Assembly: GCA_027022065.1 (NCBI GenBank)
Contig: JALVZS010000124.1
Coordinates: 1-26,731 of the forward strand
Source of the DNA: a bacterium
GTDB taxonomy: Bacteria > Thermosulfidibacterota > Thermosulfidibacteria > Thermosulfidibacterales > Thermosulfidibacteraceae
Direction: 5' to 3'
DNA length: 26,731 nucleotides
Part shown: positions 1 through 7,839 of the stretch, piece after piece
Layout of the letters: each line of letters opens with the position of its first letter
Position numbering within the stretch: position 1 is the first letter of the stretch
Notes under the pieces: generated by a model
What the model was told of the DNA's origin: nothing
The model's input: only the letters and a program-made list of their open reading frames with translations
Databases searched by the model: none
Translations under genes and position numbers: made by a program

Positions 1-146
1 AGGGCCTCAGCAGATCCGTGCAGGTGCTACAGAGGGGGGCAACGCCTACGGATATTGCTCACCTTGCGGCAATCGGTGTTGTTGAGGCACAGTATCTTGA
101 AAACAAAGGAGACCTTTATAAGGAAGAAGAACAGAGGATTCCTTGA
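1..146 (+). CDS. 3' end of an unrecognised protein gene (partial)
   Basis: The reading frame that begins at base 3 is open from the window edge to the TGA at 144-146 and gives the last 47 residues of a protein. The visible tail contains VQVLQRGATPTDIAHLAAIG followed by a charged end (YKEEEQRIP). It looks like a soluble alpha-helical C-terminus. I do not recognise the family and assign no function. It is transcribed in the same direction as panB, but a promoter-like TTGACA overlaps its stop codon and a structured leader separates it from panB, so it is probably not part of the panB operon. Confidence 0.6.
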   Translation, partial: GLSRSVQVLQRGATPTDIAHLAAIGVVEAQYLENKGDLYKEEEQRIP

Positions 147-171
147 CAATAACGCTTTAGTTTAATAATTA
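143..171 (+). promoter_or_regulatory. Candidate promoter of the panB operon
   Basis: A perfect TTGACA lies at 143-148, overlapping the stop of the upstream gene. An AT-rich stretch follows (161-171, TTTAATAATTA). With a 17-bp spacer the -10 would be 166-171 (TAATTA), which is a poor match; TAATAA at 163-168 has a shorter, 14-bp spacer. The position fits a transcript starting near 175, just before the leader hairpin at 181. The -35 is convincing and the -10 is not. Confidence 0.4.
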
Positions 172-180
172 GTTAAGTAG

Positions 181-216
181 GCCGCTTGGATCCCTGATTC
201 TGGGGACCGAGACGGC
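181..216 (+). ncRNA. pan RNA motif-like leader hairpin (putative riboswitch aptamer)
   Basis: Bases 181-216 fold into one long hairpin. GCCG (181-184) pairs with CGGC (213-216), CTTGG (185-189) with CCGAG (207-211, one G-T wobble), and TCCC (191-194) with GGGA (203-206), closing a loop of about 6-8 nt. This leaves exactly two single bulged residues, A190 on the 5' side and A212 on the 3' side. The published pan motif, found upstream of pantothenate genes, is described as a stem-loop with two conserved bulged A residues. Here it sits about 65 nt before panB. Its ligand is not known to me. The call rests on manual folding and gene context, not on a covariance-model search. Confidence 0.7.
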
Positions 217-251
217 AGGGGAGGAAAACTAAGGCCCTTCCGGCTCGGTCC
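204..251 (+). promoter_or_regulatory. Mutually exclusive antiterminator pairing in the panB leader
   Basis: GGACCGAG at 204-211 is a perfect reverse complement of CTCGGTCC at 244-251. The first copy lies in the 3' strand of the pan-like hairpin. The second covers the terminator loop (244-249) plus the first two bases of the 3' terminator arm. The 8-bp pairing would compete with the upstream hairpin and disturb terminator closure, as in transcription attenuators. It could instead be a loop pseudoknot. Confidence 0.55.
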
Positions 252-266
252 GGAAGGGCCTTTTTT
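231..266 (+). terminator. Rho-independent terminator / attenuator before panB
   Basis: A perfect 13-bp stem is visible: AAGGCCCTTCCGG at 231-243 pairs with CCGGAAGGGCCTT at 250-262. The loop is 6 nt (CTCGGT) and the T run covers 261-266. It ends only about 15 bases before the panB start codon and lies downstream of the pan-like hairpin, so it is best read as a regulated attenuator rather than merely the terminator of the upstream gene. Confidence 0.85.
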
Positions 267-281
267 AATAGGGGGTGGCTT

Positions 282-1079
282 GTGAAAAGAGTAACTGTCG
301 TGGACATCCAGAACAAAAAGGGAAAGGAACCCATAGTTATGATAACCGCCTACGACTATCCCTCCGCCCAGATGGTGGATGAGGCAGGGGTGGACATAAT
401 CCTCGTGGGGGATTCCCTGGGAATGGTGGTGCTTGGATACGACAGTACCCTTCCTGTCACCATGGAGGACATGCTGAGGCACACCGCTGCCGTTGTGAGG
501 GGAAGCAAAAGAGCACTGGTTGTGGGGGACATGCCCTTTATGAGCTATCAGCTTTCTCCTGAGCAGGCTTTGGACAATGCGGGAAGGTTTATAAAGGAGG
601 CGGGGGCCCATGCGGTTAAGCTAGAGGGCGGAGAGGAGGTGCTTGAGGCCATAAGGAAGATTACCTCTGCGGGCATTCCCGTGATGGGCCACATAGGTCT
701 TACGCCTCAGTCCATCCACAAAATAGGCGGTTACAGGGTGCAGGGAAGGGACGAGGAGACCGCCGAAAAGCTCAAAAAAGACGCAAAACTTCTGGAGGAG
801 GCTGGATGCTTCAGCATCGTACTTGAGGCGGTTCCCATGAACCTTGCTAAAGAGATAACGGAGAGCTTGAGTATTCCCACAATCGGAATAGGGGCTGGTC
901 CTTACTGTGACGGTCAGGTTCTGGTCTATCACGACGTTCTTGGTCTTTTCCAGGAGTTCAAGCCCAAGTTTGTGAAAAGATATGCTGAGCTTAGGGGGGA
1001 GATAGTGGAGGCTATAAAGAGGTATGCTGATGAGGTGAGGGAACGCAAGTTTCCCGATGAGGAGCATTCCTACCTTTAG
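282..1079 (+). CDS. panB: 3-methyl-2-oxobutanoate (ketopantoate) hydroxymethyltransferase PanB
   Basis: PanB transfers a hydroxymethyl group from 5,10-methylene-tetrahydrofolate to alpha-ketoisovalerate, the first committed step of pantothenate (vitamin B5, CoA precursor) synthesis in the cytoplasm. The 265-residue protein has the usual family length. The metal-site segments are visible: VGDSLGMV with Asp45, VGDMPF with Asp84 and KLEGG with Glu115. GHIGLTPQS (136-144) and VLEAVP with Glu182, the probable catalytic acid, are also present. The start is GTG at 282, preceded by a purine-rich GGGGGTGG at 271-278. It is the first gene of a long run with panC 9 bp downstream, and the pan-like attenuator ends just before its ribosome site, so transcription is probably controlled by pathway end product. 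The family call is secure. Confidence 0.97.
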   Translation: MKRVTVVDIQNKKGKEPIVMITAYDYPSAQMVDEAGVDIILVGDSLGMVVLGYDSTLPVTMEDMLRHTAAVVRGSKRALVVGDMPFMSYQLSPEQALDNAGRFIKEAGAHAVKLEGGEEVLEAIRKITSAGIPVMGHIGLTPQSIHKIGGYRVQGRDEETAEKLKKDAKLLEEAGCFSIVLEAVPMNLAKEITESLSIPTIGIGAGPYCDGQVLVYHDVLGLFQEFKPKFVKRYAELRGEIVEAIKRYADEVRERKFPDEEHSYL

Positions 1080-1088
1080 GAGGAGGGT

Positions 1089-1943
1089 ATGAAGCTGGTG
1101 GAGAAGATAGATGAGATGAAGTCCCTTGTGAGGCAGTGGAGGCAGGCGGGGGAAACCGTAGGCTTCGTTCCCACCATGGGGTACCTCCACGATGGCCATC
1201 TGGCACTGGTGAAGCGGGCGAGGGAGGAGAATGACAGGGTGGTTGTGAGCATCTTTGTGAATCCCACTCAGTTTGGTCCCAATGAGGATTACGAAAGATA
1301 CCCTAGGGATCTTGAAAGAGACATGAGGCTTCTTGAGCCCTACAAGGTGGATGCGGTCTTTCATCCTTCCGTGGAGGAGATGTATCCGGAGGGCTACAAG
1401 ACCTATGTGGAGGTGGTGGATATAACGGAGAGGCTGTGCGGAGCTTCCCGCCCTGGCCACTTTAGAGGGGTTACTACGGTTTGTATAAAGCTCTTTAACA
1501 TCGTGAATCCTCACAGGGCTTACTTTGGGAAAAAGGACTTCCAGCAGCTTGTGGTTATAAAGAACATGGTAAGGGATCTTAACATGGACCTTGAGATTGT
1601 ACCCGTTCCCATTGTGAGGGAGCCAGATGGTCTGGCCATGAGCTCCAGGAACACCTACCTCAATCAGGAGGAGAGAAAGGCTGCAACCTGCCTCTACAGG
1701 GCGCTTAAGGAGGCGGTGAGGCTTTATGAAGAGGGGGAAAGGGATGCTGCCAAGATAAGAGAGGCTGCGAGAAAGGTTATAGAGGCGGAGCCTCTCGCTA
1801 AGATAGACTATGTGGAGGTGGTGGATCCGGAAACCTTCAAGCCTGTTGAGAGGGTAGAAAAGGGCACGCTTGTGGCCCTGGCCGTTTTTGTGGGACCGGC
1901 CAGGCTTATAGACAACGTTCAGCTGGGGGTGGATGAGCTATGA
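1089..1943 (+). CDS. panC: Pantothenate synthetase (pantoate-beta-alanine ligase) PanC
   Basis: PanC joins pantoate and beta-alanine, using ATP through a pantoyl-adenylate intermediate, to make pantothenate. The 284-residue protein has standard length. It shows the nucleotidyltransferase HxGH signature in [10 protein letters not shown] (28-37), the FGKKD segment (146-150) that lines the active site, and MSSRN (184-188), the counterpart of KMSKS. The start ATG at 1089 follows an AGGAGGAGGG ribosome site at 1078-1087. The final codons overlap panD as ATGA (1940-1943), which implies translational coupling. Gene order panB-panC-panD matches many bacteria and completes the branch from ketoisovalerate and aspartate to pantothenate. 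Confidence 0.97.
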   Translation: MKLVEKIDEMKSLVRQWRQAGETVGFVPTMGYLHDGHLALVKRAREENDRVVVSIFVNPTQFGPNEDYERYPRDLERDMRLLEPYKVDAVFHPSVEEMYPEGYKTYVEVVDITERLCGASRPGHFRGVTTVCIKLFNIVNPHRAYFGKKDFQQLVVIKNMVRDLNMDLEIVPVPIVREPDGLAMSSRNTYLNQEERKAATCLYRALKEAVRLYEEGERDAAKIREAARKVIEAEPLAKIDYVEVVDPETFKPVERVEKGTLVALAVFVGPARLIDNVQLGVDEL

Positions 1944-2338
1944 GAGAGCTTATGAGGAGGATGCTTTTTGCCAAGATCCACAGGGCCACGGTGACAGAGG
2001 CAAACTTAAACTATGTGGGAAGCATCACCATTGATAAGGAGCTTTTGGACGCCTCTGGGATACTGCCCTATGAGGTGGTGGAAATCTGGAACATCACCAA
2101 CGGCGAGAGGTTCAACACCTATGTGATAGAGGGAGAGCCCGGTTCCGGAGTTATATGCCTCAACGGTGCCGCAGCTAGGAAGGTGGCCGTTGGGGACAAG
2201 ATAATAATAGCCTGCTATGTGAACATGCCACATGAGGTGGCGGTTAAGTGGACGCCTACCGTAGTCTTTGTGGATGACAACAACAGGATATTGGAGGTAA
2301 GAGGGGCGGAAAGGCCCTTTGAGGTCTATGAGGTCTGA
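1940..2338 (+). CDS. panD: Aspartate 1-decarboxylase PanD (pyruvoyl enzyme)
   Basis: PanD decarboxylates L-aspartate to beta-alanine, the second substrate of PanC. It is made as a proenzyme that self-cleaves between Gly and Ser to form a pyruvoyl cofactor. The cleavage segment YVGSIT lies near residues 25-30, and the conserved [12 protein letters not shown] stretch and NGAAAR follow. At 132 residues the length is normal. The start is uncertain by a few codons: ATG 1940 overlaps the panC stop and has GGGGGTGG upstream at 1925-1932, whereas ATG 1952 ([11 protein letters not shown]) aligns better with E. coli PanD. Its 3' end overlaps the start of ribD. Function is secure from sequence and neighbours. 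Confidence 0.96.
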   Translation: MRELMRRMLFAKIHRATVTEANLNYVGSITIDKELLDASGILPYEVVEIWNITNGERFNTYVIEGEPGSGVICLNGAAARKVAVGDKIIIACYVNMPHEVAVKWTPTVVFVDDNNRILEVRGAERPFEVYEV

Positions 2339-3410
2339 CGAGTACTACATGAAGAGGGCCCTTGCCCTCGCGAGAAGGGGGCAGGGCCTTACAAGCCCCA
2401 ATCCCATGGTTGGGGCTGTGGTCGTCTCCGAGGACGGAGAGATTATAGCAGAAGGTTATCACAAGAGGTTTGGTGCCCTGCACGCCGAAAGGGATGCCCT
2501 TGAAAAGCTGGATTATAAAGCCCGCGGTTGCACCCTCTATGTGAATCTTGAGCCCTGTTGCCACTGGGGGAAGACTCCTCCCTGCACGGAGGCCATCATA
2601 AAGGCCGGGATAAAGAGGGTGGTGGTGGGGACCCTTGATCCCAATCCGCTGGTGGCCGGAAAAGGCGTTTCCATACTGAAGCAGCACGGTGTAGAGGTCA
2701 GGGTGGGGGTGCTGGAAGACCTCTGCGTTAGGTTAAACAGGGGCTTTTTTAAGTGGATAAAGGAGAAGAGGCCCTATGTCATTCTCAAGTGGGCCCAGAC
2801 CCTTGACGGAAAGCTCGCAACGCTAAAAGGAGACTCCAGGTGGATAAGCTCTCCTGTTGCTCTCAGGCATGCTCACAGGCTAAGGGCCTTTGCAGATGCG
2901 GTGCTTGCGGGAAAACAGACCGCCCTGATAGATGATCCTCAGCTTACGGTGAGGCTCTGTAAAGGAGTCAGTCCCGTTAGGGTGGTTCTGGATGAGCGCA
3001 TGGAGCTTCCTCTGGATCTGAAGCTCTTTAAAACACCTCCAAAAACAATCCTTTTTGCGTGTAGAATTGACGATAAAAAGGCCAGGGCCCTTGAGGAGAG
3101 AGGGGTTGAGGTGGTTGAGGTAAAGGGTAATGATGGGGTGGATCTGGAGGAGGTGCTTGCTCAGTTAGGCGAAAGGAGAATAACGACGCTTCTTGTGGAG
3201 GGAGGGGCAAAGCTACTCGGCTCTTTTATTAAGAGGAGGCTTTGGGATGAGATTCAGGTCATCGTGGCTCCCATGATCCTCGGAGACGGAAGGTCCGTGC
3301 TTAAGGAGCTGGCTCCTGAAAGAATCTCTGAGGCTGTAAGGTTTTCCCTTATCTCAGCCAGAAGGATAGGGAGGGATGCCCTAGTTGTCCTTTCCCAGCA
3401 TGCGGTTTGA
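2328..3410 (+). CDS. ribD: Bifunctional diaminohydroxyphosphoribosylaminopyrimidine deaminase / reductase RibD
   Basis: RibD carries out the second and third steps of riboflavin synthesis: zinc-dependent deamination of the pyrimidine, then NADPH-dependent reduction of the ribosyl side chain. The N-terminal deaminase domain shows the zinc site with His52 and catalytic Glu54 (LHAERDAL), and Cys77 and Cys86 in the [11 protein letters not shown] segment. The reductase domain starts near residue 148 ([17 protein letters not shown]) and includes [14 protein letters not shown] chose ATG 2328 ([12 protein letters not shown]) over the TTG at 2319, giving 360 residues, because the family starts just before this helix. 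It overlaps panD by 11 bp and the next gene also overlaps it. No other rib gene is in view, so this enzyme is detached from the usual rib cluster. Confidence 0.95.
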   Translation: MRSDEYYMKRALALARRGQGLTSPNPMVGAVVVSEDGEIIAEGYHKRFGALHAERDALEKLDYKARGCTLYVNLEPCCHWGKTPPCTEAIIKAGIKRVVVGTLDPNPLVAGKGVSILKQHGVEVRVGVLEDLCVRLNRGFFKWIKEKRPYVILKWAQTLDGKLATLKGDSRWISSPVALRHAHRLRAFADAVLAGKQTALIDDPQLTVRLCKGVSPVRVVLDERMELPLDLKLFKTPPKTILFACRIDDKKARALEERGVEVVEVKGNDGVDLEEVLAQLGERRITTLLVEGGAKLLGSFIKRRLWDEIQVIVAPMILGDGRSVLKELAPERISEAVRFSLISARRIGRDALVVLSQHAV

Positions 3411-4434
3411 GGGTGGCGTTCTCTTTCTTTCAGGGGATTGGAGTATAAACACCTTGGGTGCTTCCTTTCCAGATGCCTCTTTTAGCGGGGTCAGAGAGAT
3501 AGATCTTTCCGGTGTTTCCCGCATGGATACTTATGGTGCTTTATTTGTTGTGAAAGTTATGGAGGGCAACGGCCTTTCCATAGGGGATCTAAGGGGTCTT
3601 TCTCCTGGGTTTGAGAGGCTTATCCAGATAGCTATCCAGAGGGAAAAGGCCTGTCCAAGGCCTAAAAGGGGGGTTTCTGTTTTCCCCTTAGTATACAGGT
3701 ATCTCTCGTTCTTTGGTTTCGTTGGAAGGCTTGCTCTTGAGGGCGTTTTAAGGATCAGAGACTTTGATATAAGGGGCTTTTTCAATGATATTCAAAACAT
3801 GGGCCTTCGCGCCCTTCCCATAATAGGGATCCTTTCCTTTCTTATAGGTGTGGTCATAGCCTATCAGAGCGCTGCCCAGCTTGCCCGCTTTGGAGCCAAC
3901 ATTTTTATAGTGGATCTTGTGGTGCTTTCCGTTGTGAGGGAGCTTGCCCCTCTCATTGTGGCGGTTCTCATATCGGGAAGAAGCGCAAGCAGCTACACCG
4001 CAACCCTAGGACTTATGAAGGTGAATGAAGAGATAGACTTTCTAGAAGTGATGGGCGTTTCTCCCTATGCGTCCCTTGTGCTTCCAAGGGTTCTTTCCCT
4101 CACCATTATAACGCCGCTTCTTGTGGTCTTTGCGGACCTGGTGGGTATAGCTGGTGGGATGCTTGTGGCAAACGGGGTATTGGGCATAGGCTTTGGCCAG
4201 TTTATTAGAAGAATGGAAGCTGTGCTTCTTCCGCACCACTTCTGGGCAGGGATCGTTAAGGCGCCGTTTTTTGGTTTTTTCGTAGCCCTTGTTGGCACAT
4301 GGAAGGGCTTTTCTGTGGAGAAGAAGGCGGAAAGCGTGGGATTTAATGTGATAGAGAGCGTTGTTATGAGCCTGTTCGGTGTGATAGTAATAGATGCCGT
4401 TTTTTCAGTGGTGTACAGATGGCTGGGGATATAA
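3400..4434 (+). CDS. mlaE: MlaE-type ABC permease with N-terminal STAS-like domain
   Basis: This is the inner-membrane permease of an Mla-type phospholipid/lipid ABC transporter that works between inner and outer membranes. From the ATG at 3400 it has 344 residues. Residues 1-85 resemble a STAS (MlaB-like) domain, with EIDLSGVSRMDTYGA at 33-47. Residues from about 105 to the end form the MlaE permease with about five hydrophobic segments and the conserved cytoplasmic loop GLMKVNEEIDFLEVMGVSP (204-222). A TTG at 3385 would add five residues. No clear ribosome site is seen; the 11-bp overlap with ribD suggests coupled translation. MlaB therefore appears to be supplied in cis, and mlaF and mlaD follow directly. 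Confidence 0.93.
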   Translation: MRFEGGVLFLSGDWSINTLGASFPDASFSGVREIDLSGVSRMDTYGALFVVKVMEGNGLSIGDLRGLSPGFERLIQIAIQREKACPRPKRGVSVFPLVYRYLSFFGFVGRLALEGVLRIRDFDIRGFFNDIQNMGLRALPIIGILSFLIGVVIAYQSAAQLARFGANIFIVDLVVLSVVRELAPLIVAVLISGRSASSYTATLGLMKVNEEIDFLEVMGVSPYASLVLPRVLSLTIITPLLVVFADLVGIAGGMLVANGVLGIGFGQFIRRMEAVLLPHHFWAGIVKAPFFGFFVALVGTWKGFSVEKKAESVGFNVIESVVMSLFGVIVIDAVFSVVYRWLGI

Positions 4435-5186
4435 TCGTTGTTGACAGCATCAAGACCGCTTACGGTAGCAGGGTGGTGCACGACGGCTTGAGCCTTACTG
4501 TGAGAAGGGGTGAGATCCTTTCCATAGTGGGGGGAAGCGGTTCGGGGAAAAGCACCCTTTTGAAGGTGCTTCTTTTGCTGAAAAAGCCTGTTTCAGGGAA
4601 GGTGCTTTTTAACGGGGTTGATGCCTTTTCCCTTTCCTCTTCCGAAAGGCAGAGGTTGAGAAATAGAATGGGGGTGCTTTTCCAGTCTGTTGCCCTTTTC
4701 TCCTCTATAACCGTTGGTGAGAACATAGTTTACGCCATAAGGAAGAGAAGCAGGGTGCCCAAGGATATGGCATGTGAGATGGCCATGCTGAAGCTTAGAC
4801 TCGCCAACCTTCCAGAGGATGTCTTTTTCATGTATCCCTCCGAGCTTTCAGGGGGAATGAGGAAGAAGGCGGGGCTTGCAAGGGCCTTGGCTCTTGATCC
4901 TGAGATACTCTTTCTTGACGAGCCTACAAGCGGGCTGGATCCCATAAGTGCCGATGAGTTTGACAGAACCATAAATAGCATCTCTCGGCTTATGGGCATC
5001 ACTGTTGTGATGATAACCCACGATCTTCCCAGTCTACTCATATCTGACAGAGTGGCGGTGCTTTCCAATGGGAAGGTAGTTTACATTGGTCCTGTTGAGG
5101 GATTAGAGAGGGTTGATGATCCCTGGATAAAAACGCTTCTTTCAGGGGAGAGGGGAAGGAGGTTTTTGGGTGGAGTCACAGCCTAG
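4419..5186 (+). CDS. mlaF: MlaF-type lipid ABC transporter ATPase
   Basis: This is the cytoplasmic ATPase subunit that drives the MlaE permease. All ABC motifs are intact in 255 residues: Walker A GSGSGKST (39-46), Q-loop Gln89, signature LSGGM (143-147), Walker B ILFLDE (163-168), SGLD D-loop (171-174) and H-loop His201 in MITHD. LSGGMRKK followed by AGLARAL is the form typical of MlaF/Ttg2A ATPases. The start ATG at 4419 lies inside the 3' end of mlaE (16-bp overlap) and the gene also overlaps mlaD by 17 bp. Direction of lipid transport cannot be read from sequence. Confidence 0.95.
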   Translation: MAGDIIVVDSIKTAYGSRVVHDGLSLTVRRGEILSIVGGSGSGKSTLLKVLLLLKKPVSGKVLFNGVDAFSLSSSERQRLRNRMGVLFQSVALFSSITVGENIVYAIRKRSRVPKDMACEMAMLKLRLANLPEDVFFMYPSELSGGMRKKAGLARALALDPEILFLDEPTSGLDPISADEFDRTINSISRLMGITVVMITHDLPSLLISDRVAVLSNGKVVYIGPVEGLERVDDPWIKTLLSGERGRRFLGGVTA

Positions 5187-6000
5187 GTATGTTATTGTGG
5201 GTATCTTTTTAACACTGCTCACCCTCGTTTCTTTAGGATTTGTCTTCTGGATCTACGGGTACAGGGGTGAGAAGGCCGATGTGTATGTGATTCTCACGGA
5301 GGAGGCCGTGAATGGGCTGAGGGTGGGATCTCCTGTTAGGTACAAAGGTGTTGATGTGGGAAAGGTAAGCGGCATATCCATAGATCCCAAGGATCCCGAG
5401 GTTATAAGGATCTTTCTAAAGATAAAGAAGGGAGTGCCCATACACGCGGATACCGTGGCCATGGTTCTTCCTCAAGGGATAACGGGGCTTTCCTACATCA
5501 GCCTTTCCGGTGGAAGGAAGGGGAAGCCTTTTTTGGTGAAGCTGGACGGCAAGGTGTATCCCGTTATAAGGCTTGAGCTTTCAGGTATTCAGAAGATTTC
5601 CCGCTCCCTTCCTGAGCTTATGGCCCGTGTGGATGAGCTTGTGACGAGGCTCAACATGCTGTTGAGCAATGAAACCATAAGCAACATAGGCGCCATAACG
5701 GCTAATCTGAGAATGGCCACGAAAGAGCTTTTGCTGGTTGAAAGAAGACTTCAGAAGGTCTTGTCCCAAACGGATAGACTTGCGGCAGGGGCCTCTAGCA
5801 CTATGAGAAACCTCAACGATACCCTTTCTCGCATAAACGATTTGGTGTGCAGCCTAAATGAAACCTCCAACACCTTCAGGGAGCAGGTGCTTTATGAGGC
5901 GGTGGAGCTTCTCAAGGAGGCGAGAAGTAGCGTAAAGAGGGCGGACATGCTCATACAGGAGCTTGAGGCGCGCCCAAGCGTGCTCATATACGGAAGGTGA
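5170..6000 (+). CDS. mlaD: MlaD/MCE-domain substrate-binding protein
   Basis: This MCE-domain protein is anchored in the inner membrane and binds lipid in the periplasm as part of the Mla transporter. It begins with an N-terminal signal-anchor helix (about residues 7-26, VIVGIFLTLLTLVSLGFVFW). One MCE domain follows (about 35-115), with GLRVGSPVRYKGVDVGKV and LPQGITGLSYISLSGG as typical blocks. The remainder (about 140-265) is helical and coiled-coil-like, containing MARVDELVTRLNMLLSN and repeated heptad-like leucines. The start is GTG at 5170, inside mlaF. Its 276 residues are longer than E. coli MlaD (183) but normal for anaerobe and delta-proteobacterial versions with a long helical tail. 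The lipoprotein gene begins 3 bp after its stop. Confidence 0.93.
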   Translation: MESQPRYVIVGIFLTLLTLVSLGFVFWIYGYRGEKADVYVILTEEAVNGLRVGSPVRYKGVDVGKVSGISIDPKDPEVIRIFLKIKKGVPIHADTVAMVLPQGITGLSYISLSGGRKGKPFLVKLDGKVYPVIRLELSGIQKISRSLPELMARVDELVTRLNMLLSNETISNIGAITANLRMATKELLLVERRLQKVLSQTDRLAAGASSTMRNLNDTLSRINDLVCSLNETSNTFREQVLYEAVELLKEARSSVKRADMLIQELEARPSVLIYGR

Positions 6001-6003
6001 GGG

Positions 6004-6525
6004 ATGAGGAAGCTTTTGGTCTTTGTGCTTCTGGGCTTAACCTCCTGTTTTCCTGCAAGGGAGACAAACTTCAGGTACATAGGGTTTGGGGTTCATCCTT
6101 TGGGCTCCTATCCCTGTGTGAGTCTTGATCTATATGTGCCTATGGAGCTGGACAGCAGAAGAATACTGGTGCTTGAAAATGGCTACTTTTTGTATCTTCC
6201 CAGAACTCTCTGGCTCTGCTCACCCTCTTGCCTTCTGAAGAGCTATCTAGATGCATCTTTTGGATTTTCGGAGAGGGGAACCGAAAGGCTGAAAATAAGC
6301 ATTAACGCCTTTTATTTTGAAAGAAACGGCCCCCAAACCAGATTTATACTTGATGCAAAATGTGCACTTTGCGGCAAGGTATGTGTGAACAAGCACCTTT
6401 ATTATGCACAGGACTGTTTGTATGACCTAAGTTCCTGTGTTAAAAGGGCTTTGAACAGTTTTTCTCAGGATGTGAAGAAGCTTTTGGAGGCTGGTCATGC
6501 TGGTAAAAAGGGCGAAGGACTTTGA
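6004..6525 (+). CDS. ABC-type transport auxiliary lipoprotein-like protein (cysteine-rich)
   Basis: This is probably a periplasmic lipoprotein partner of the MlaEFD transporter, similar in position and layout to the ABC-transporter auxiliary lipoprotein family (PF03886, PqiC-like). A short signal peptide ends in a lipobox, LTSC, with the lipidated Cys15. The mature part is about 158 residues with alternating beta and helix. It is unusually rich in cysteine: Cys38, 72, 76, 120, 123, 127, 138 and 145, including CALCGKVC. Eight cysteines beyond the lipobox could form four disulfides or a metal site. It begins 3 bp after mlaD and overlaps the cupin gene by 29 bp. Family membership is inferred from context and lipobox more than from strong motifs. 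Confidence 0.65.
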   Translation: MRKLLVFVLLGLTSCFPARETNFRYIGFGVHPLGSYPCVSLDLYVPMELDSRRILVLENGYFLYLPRTLWLCSPSCLLKSYLDASFGFSERGTERLKISINAFYFERNGPQTRFILDAKCALCGKVCVNKHLYYAQDCLYDLSSCVKRALNSFSQDVKKLLEAGHAGKKGEGL

Positions 6526-6829
6526 AGAGGTAGTACCTCAGGAGCCGGGGGTTAAGGGCGTGAGGATGAGGGTGCTTTCCCCGGATGAGGGCTCATTTGT
6601 TATGAGGGTTTTTGAGGTGGAGCCTGGGGGAAATACGCCTTCCCACAGCCACCCGTGGGAGCATCAGGTCTATGTGCTTTCGGGAAGGGGGAGGGTATTT
6701 ATAGGAAATGAGAGCTTTGAGGTGGAGGAGGGTTTCTTTGTGTATGTTCCGCCGAATGTTCCTCATCAGTTTGTGAATGCGGGGGAGGGTGTATTTAGGT
6801 TCATCTGCGCTATTCCCAAGGTGTCATGA
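6497..6829 (+). CDS. Small single-domain cupin protein
   Basis: This is a 110-residue single cupin barrel. Motif 1 is visible as GGNTPSHSHPWEHQVYVLSG, with probable metal ligands His50, His52 and the Glu55-His56 pair. Motif 2 ends in PPNVPHQF with His90. Such small cupins bind a metal and may act as isomerases, dioxygenases or sensors; the substrate cannot be deduced. It overlaps the lipoprotein gene by 29 bp upstream and the glycosyltransferase as ATGA (6826-6829), so it is translated as part of the same operon. The neighbouring sugar genes hint at a role in sugar or cell-surface chemistry, but this is inference. Confidence 0.85.
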   Translation: MLVKRAKDFEEVVPQEPGVKGVRMRVLSPDEGSFVMRVFEVEPGGNTPSHSHPWEHQVYVLSGRGRVFIGNESFEVEEGFFVYVPPNVPHQFVNAGEGVFRFICAIPKVS

Positions 6830-7839
6830 GGATACTGCACATCGCTTCTCATGACGCCTTCTTCAGGGGAGGTGCCGTTCAGCTTTTGAGGATGTCAAGG
6901 GGTCTCTCCCTCAGAGGCCACAGGGTTGCCGTTGTGCTCAACAGAAGCACATGTGAGGGTTTGGAATTACCAGAGGACTTTGACTTTTTTTGCATAAGGC
7001 TTTCTGCGTTTAGCCTTTTGAGGCTCTTAAGGCTGTCCAGAGAGTTTGATGTGATCCACGCCCACAAGCCTGTGGCTTTAAGGATAGCCTTTTTTACTGT
7101 TCTTGTTCTGAGAAAGCCTGTGGTCTTTCAGAGAGGAACAACCTATCCTGTTAAGGGCTTTAGCAGGTGGTGTTTAAAGGCTTTTCCCATTTTCACTGTT
7201 GCGGTCTCGCACGCCGTAAGGCGGGCCTTGGTGGAGTGCGGTGTGCCGGAGGAGAGAATCTTCGTTGTTTACGGAAGTGCTCCTTTCCTGAAAATAAACA
7301 AAAAGCCCTCAAGCTCCTTCAGGTTGGGGATAGTTGCGGCTTTGAAGGGCAAAAAGGGGTATCCCCTGTTTTTCTGCATAGCATCGCGTATCGCCGAGAA
7401 GCTTTCTAAGGTTAAGTTTTTGGTGTTCGGCTCGGGAAGCAAAGAGAAATTCCGCGAGCACTACAAGGGCATTGAGGGGCTTGTCTGTTTTATGGGGCAC
7501 GAGGAGGATCTTGAGAAGATATACTCCGGTTTGGACATGCTTCTTTGCACCTCTTTAAAGGGTGAGGGTTTTACGGGAAGCGTAAGGGAGGCCATGTTGT
7601 ACAGCGTTCCCGTTGCCACAACGCCCGTTTCTGGAAATCCGGAGTTTATTGATGGAGCGCACACGGGCCTGATAATAGATAAGGACTGCGGTTCGGCCTC
7701 TTCTTGTATTCTCAAAGGCATCTTTAATCCCAAAAAGCTTAAAAAACTTTCCGCGAATGCGTTCGTTTTGTCCTGCCGCTTTTTCTCCATTGAAAGGCAA
7801 GCCGAGAACCTGGAGAGGGTCTACGGGACTTTGTTATGA
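6826..7839 (+). CDS. GT4-family glycosyltransferase
   Basis: This retaining GT-B glycosyltransferase (family GT4 / glycosyl transferases group 1) probably moves a sugar from a nucleotide donor to a lipid or glycan acceptor at the cytoplasmic face of the membrane. The 337-residue protein starts with MRILHIASHDAFFRGGAVQL, the Gly-rich acceptor loop of the family. It includes the donor-domain block GEGFTGSVREAM (near residues 245-256), the EX7E-type catalytic region, followed by VPVATTPVSGNPEFI. It overlaps its neighbours on both sides by ATGA (6826-6829 and 7836-7839). With the following CDP-alditol transferase-like and nucleotidyltransferase genes it forms a surface-polymer module. Donor and acceptor are unknown. 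Confidence 0.88.
   Translation: MRILHIASHDAFFRGGAVQLLRMSRGLSLRGHRVAVVLNRSTCEGLELPEDFDFFCIRLSAFSLLRLLRLSREFDVIHAHKPVALRIAFFTVLVLRKPVVFQRGTTYPVKGFSRWCLKAFPIFTVAVSHAVRRALVECGVPEERIFVVYGSAPFLKINKKPSSSFRLGIVAALKGKKGYPLFFCIASRIAEKLSKVKFLVFGSGSKEKFREHYKGIEGLVCFMGHEEDLEKIYSGLDMLLCTSLKGEGFTGSVREAMLYSVPVATTPVSGNPEFIDGAHTGLIIDKDCGSASSCILKGIFNPKKLKKLSANAFVLSCRFFSIERQAENLERVYGTLL

Noticed and set aside
147-230. A leader peptide or T-box in the panB leader
   Set aside because: No start codon followed by a branched-chain-rich peptide is present and no T-box sequence is seen; the two-bulged-A hairpin explains the region better.
621-1514. A 297-codon open frame on the minus strand opposite panB and panC, and many shorter ones elsewhere
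   Set aside because: It lies fully antisense to two well-supported enzymes, has no ribosome site, and its residues (His/Pro/Leu-rich) look like a shadow of the coding strand.
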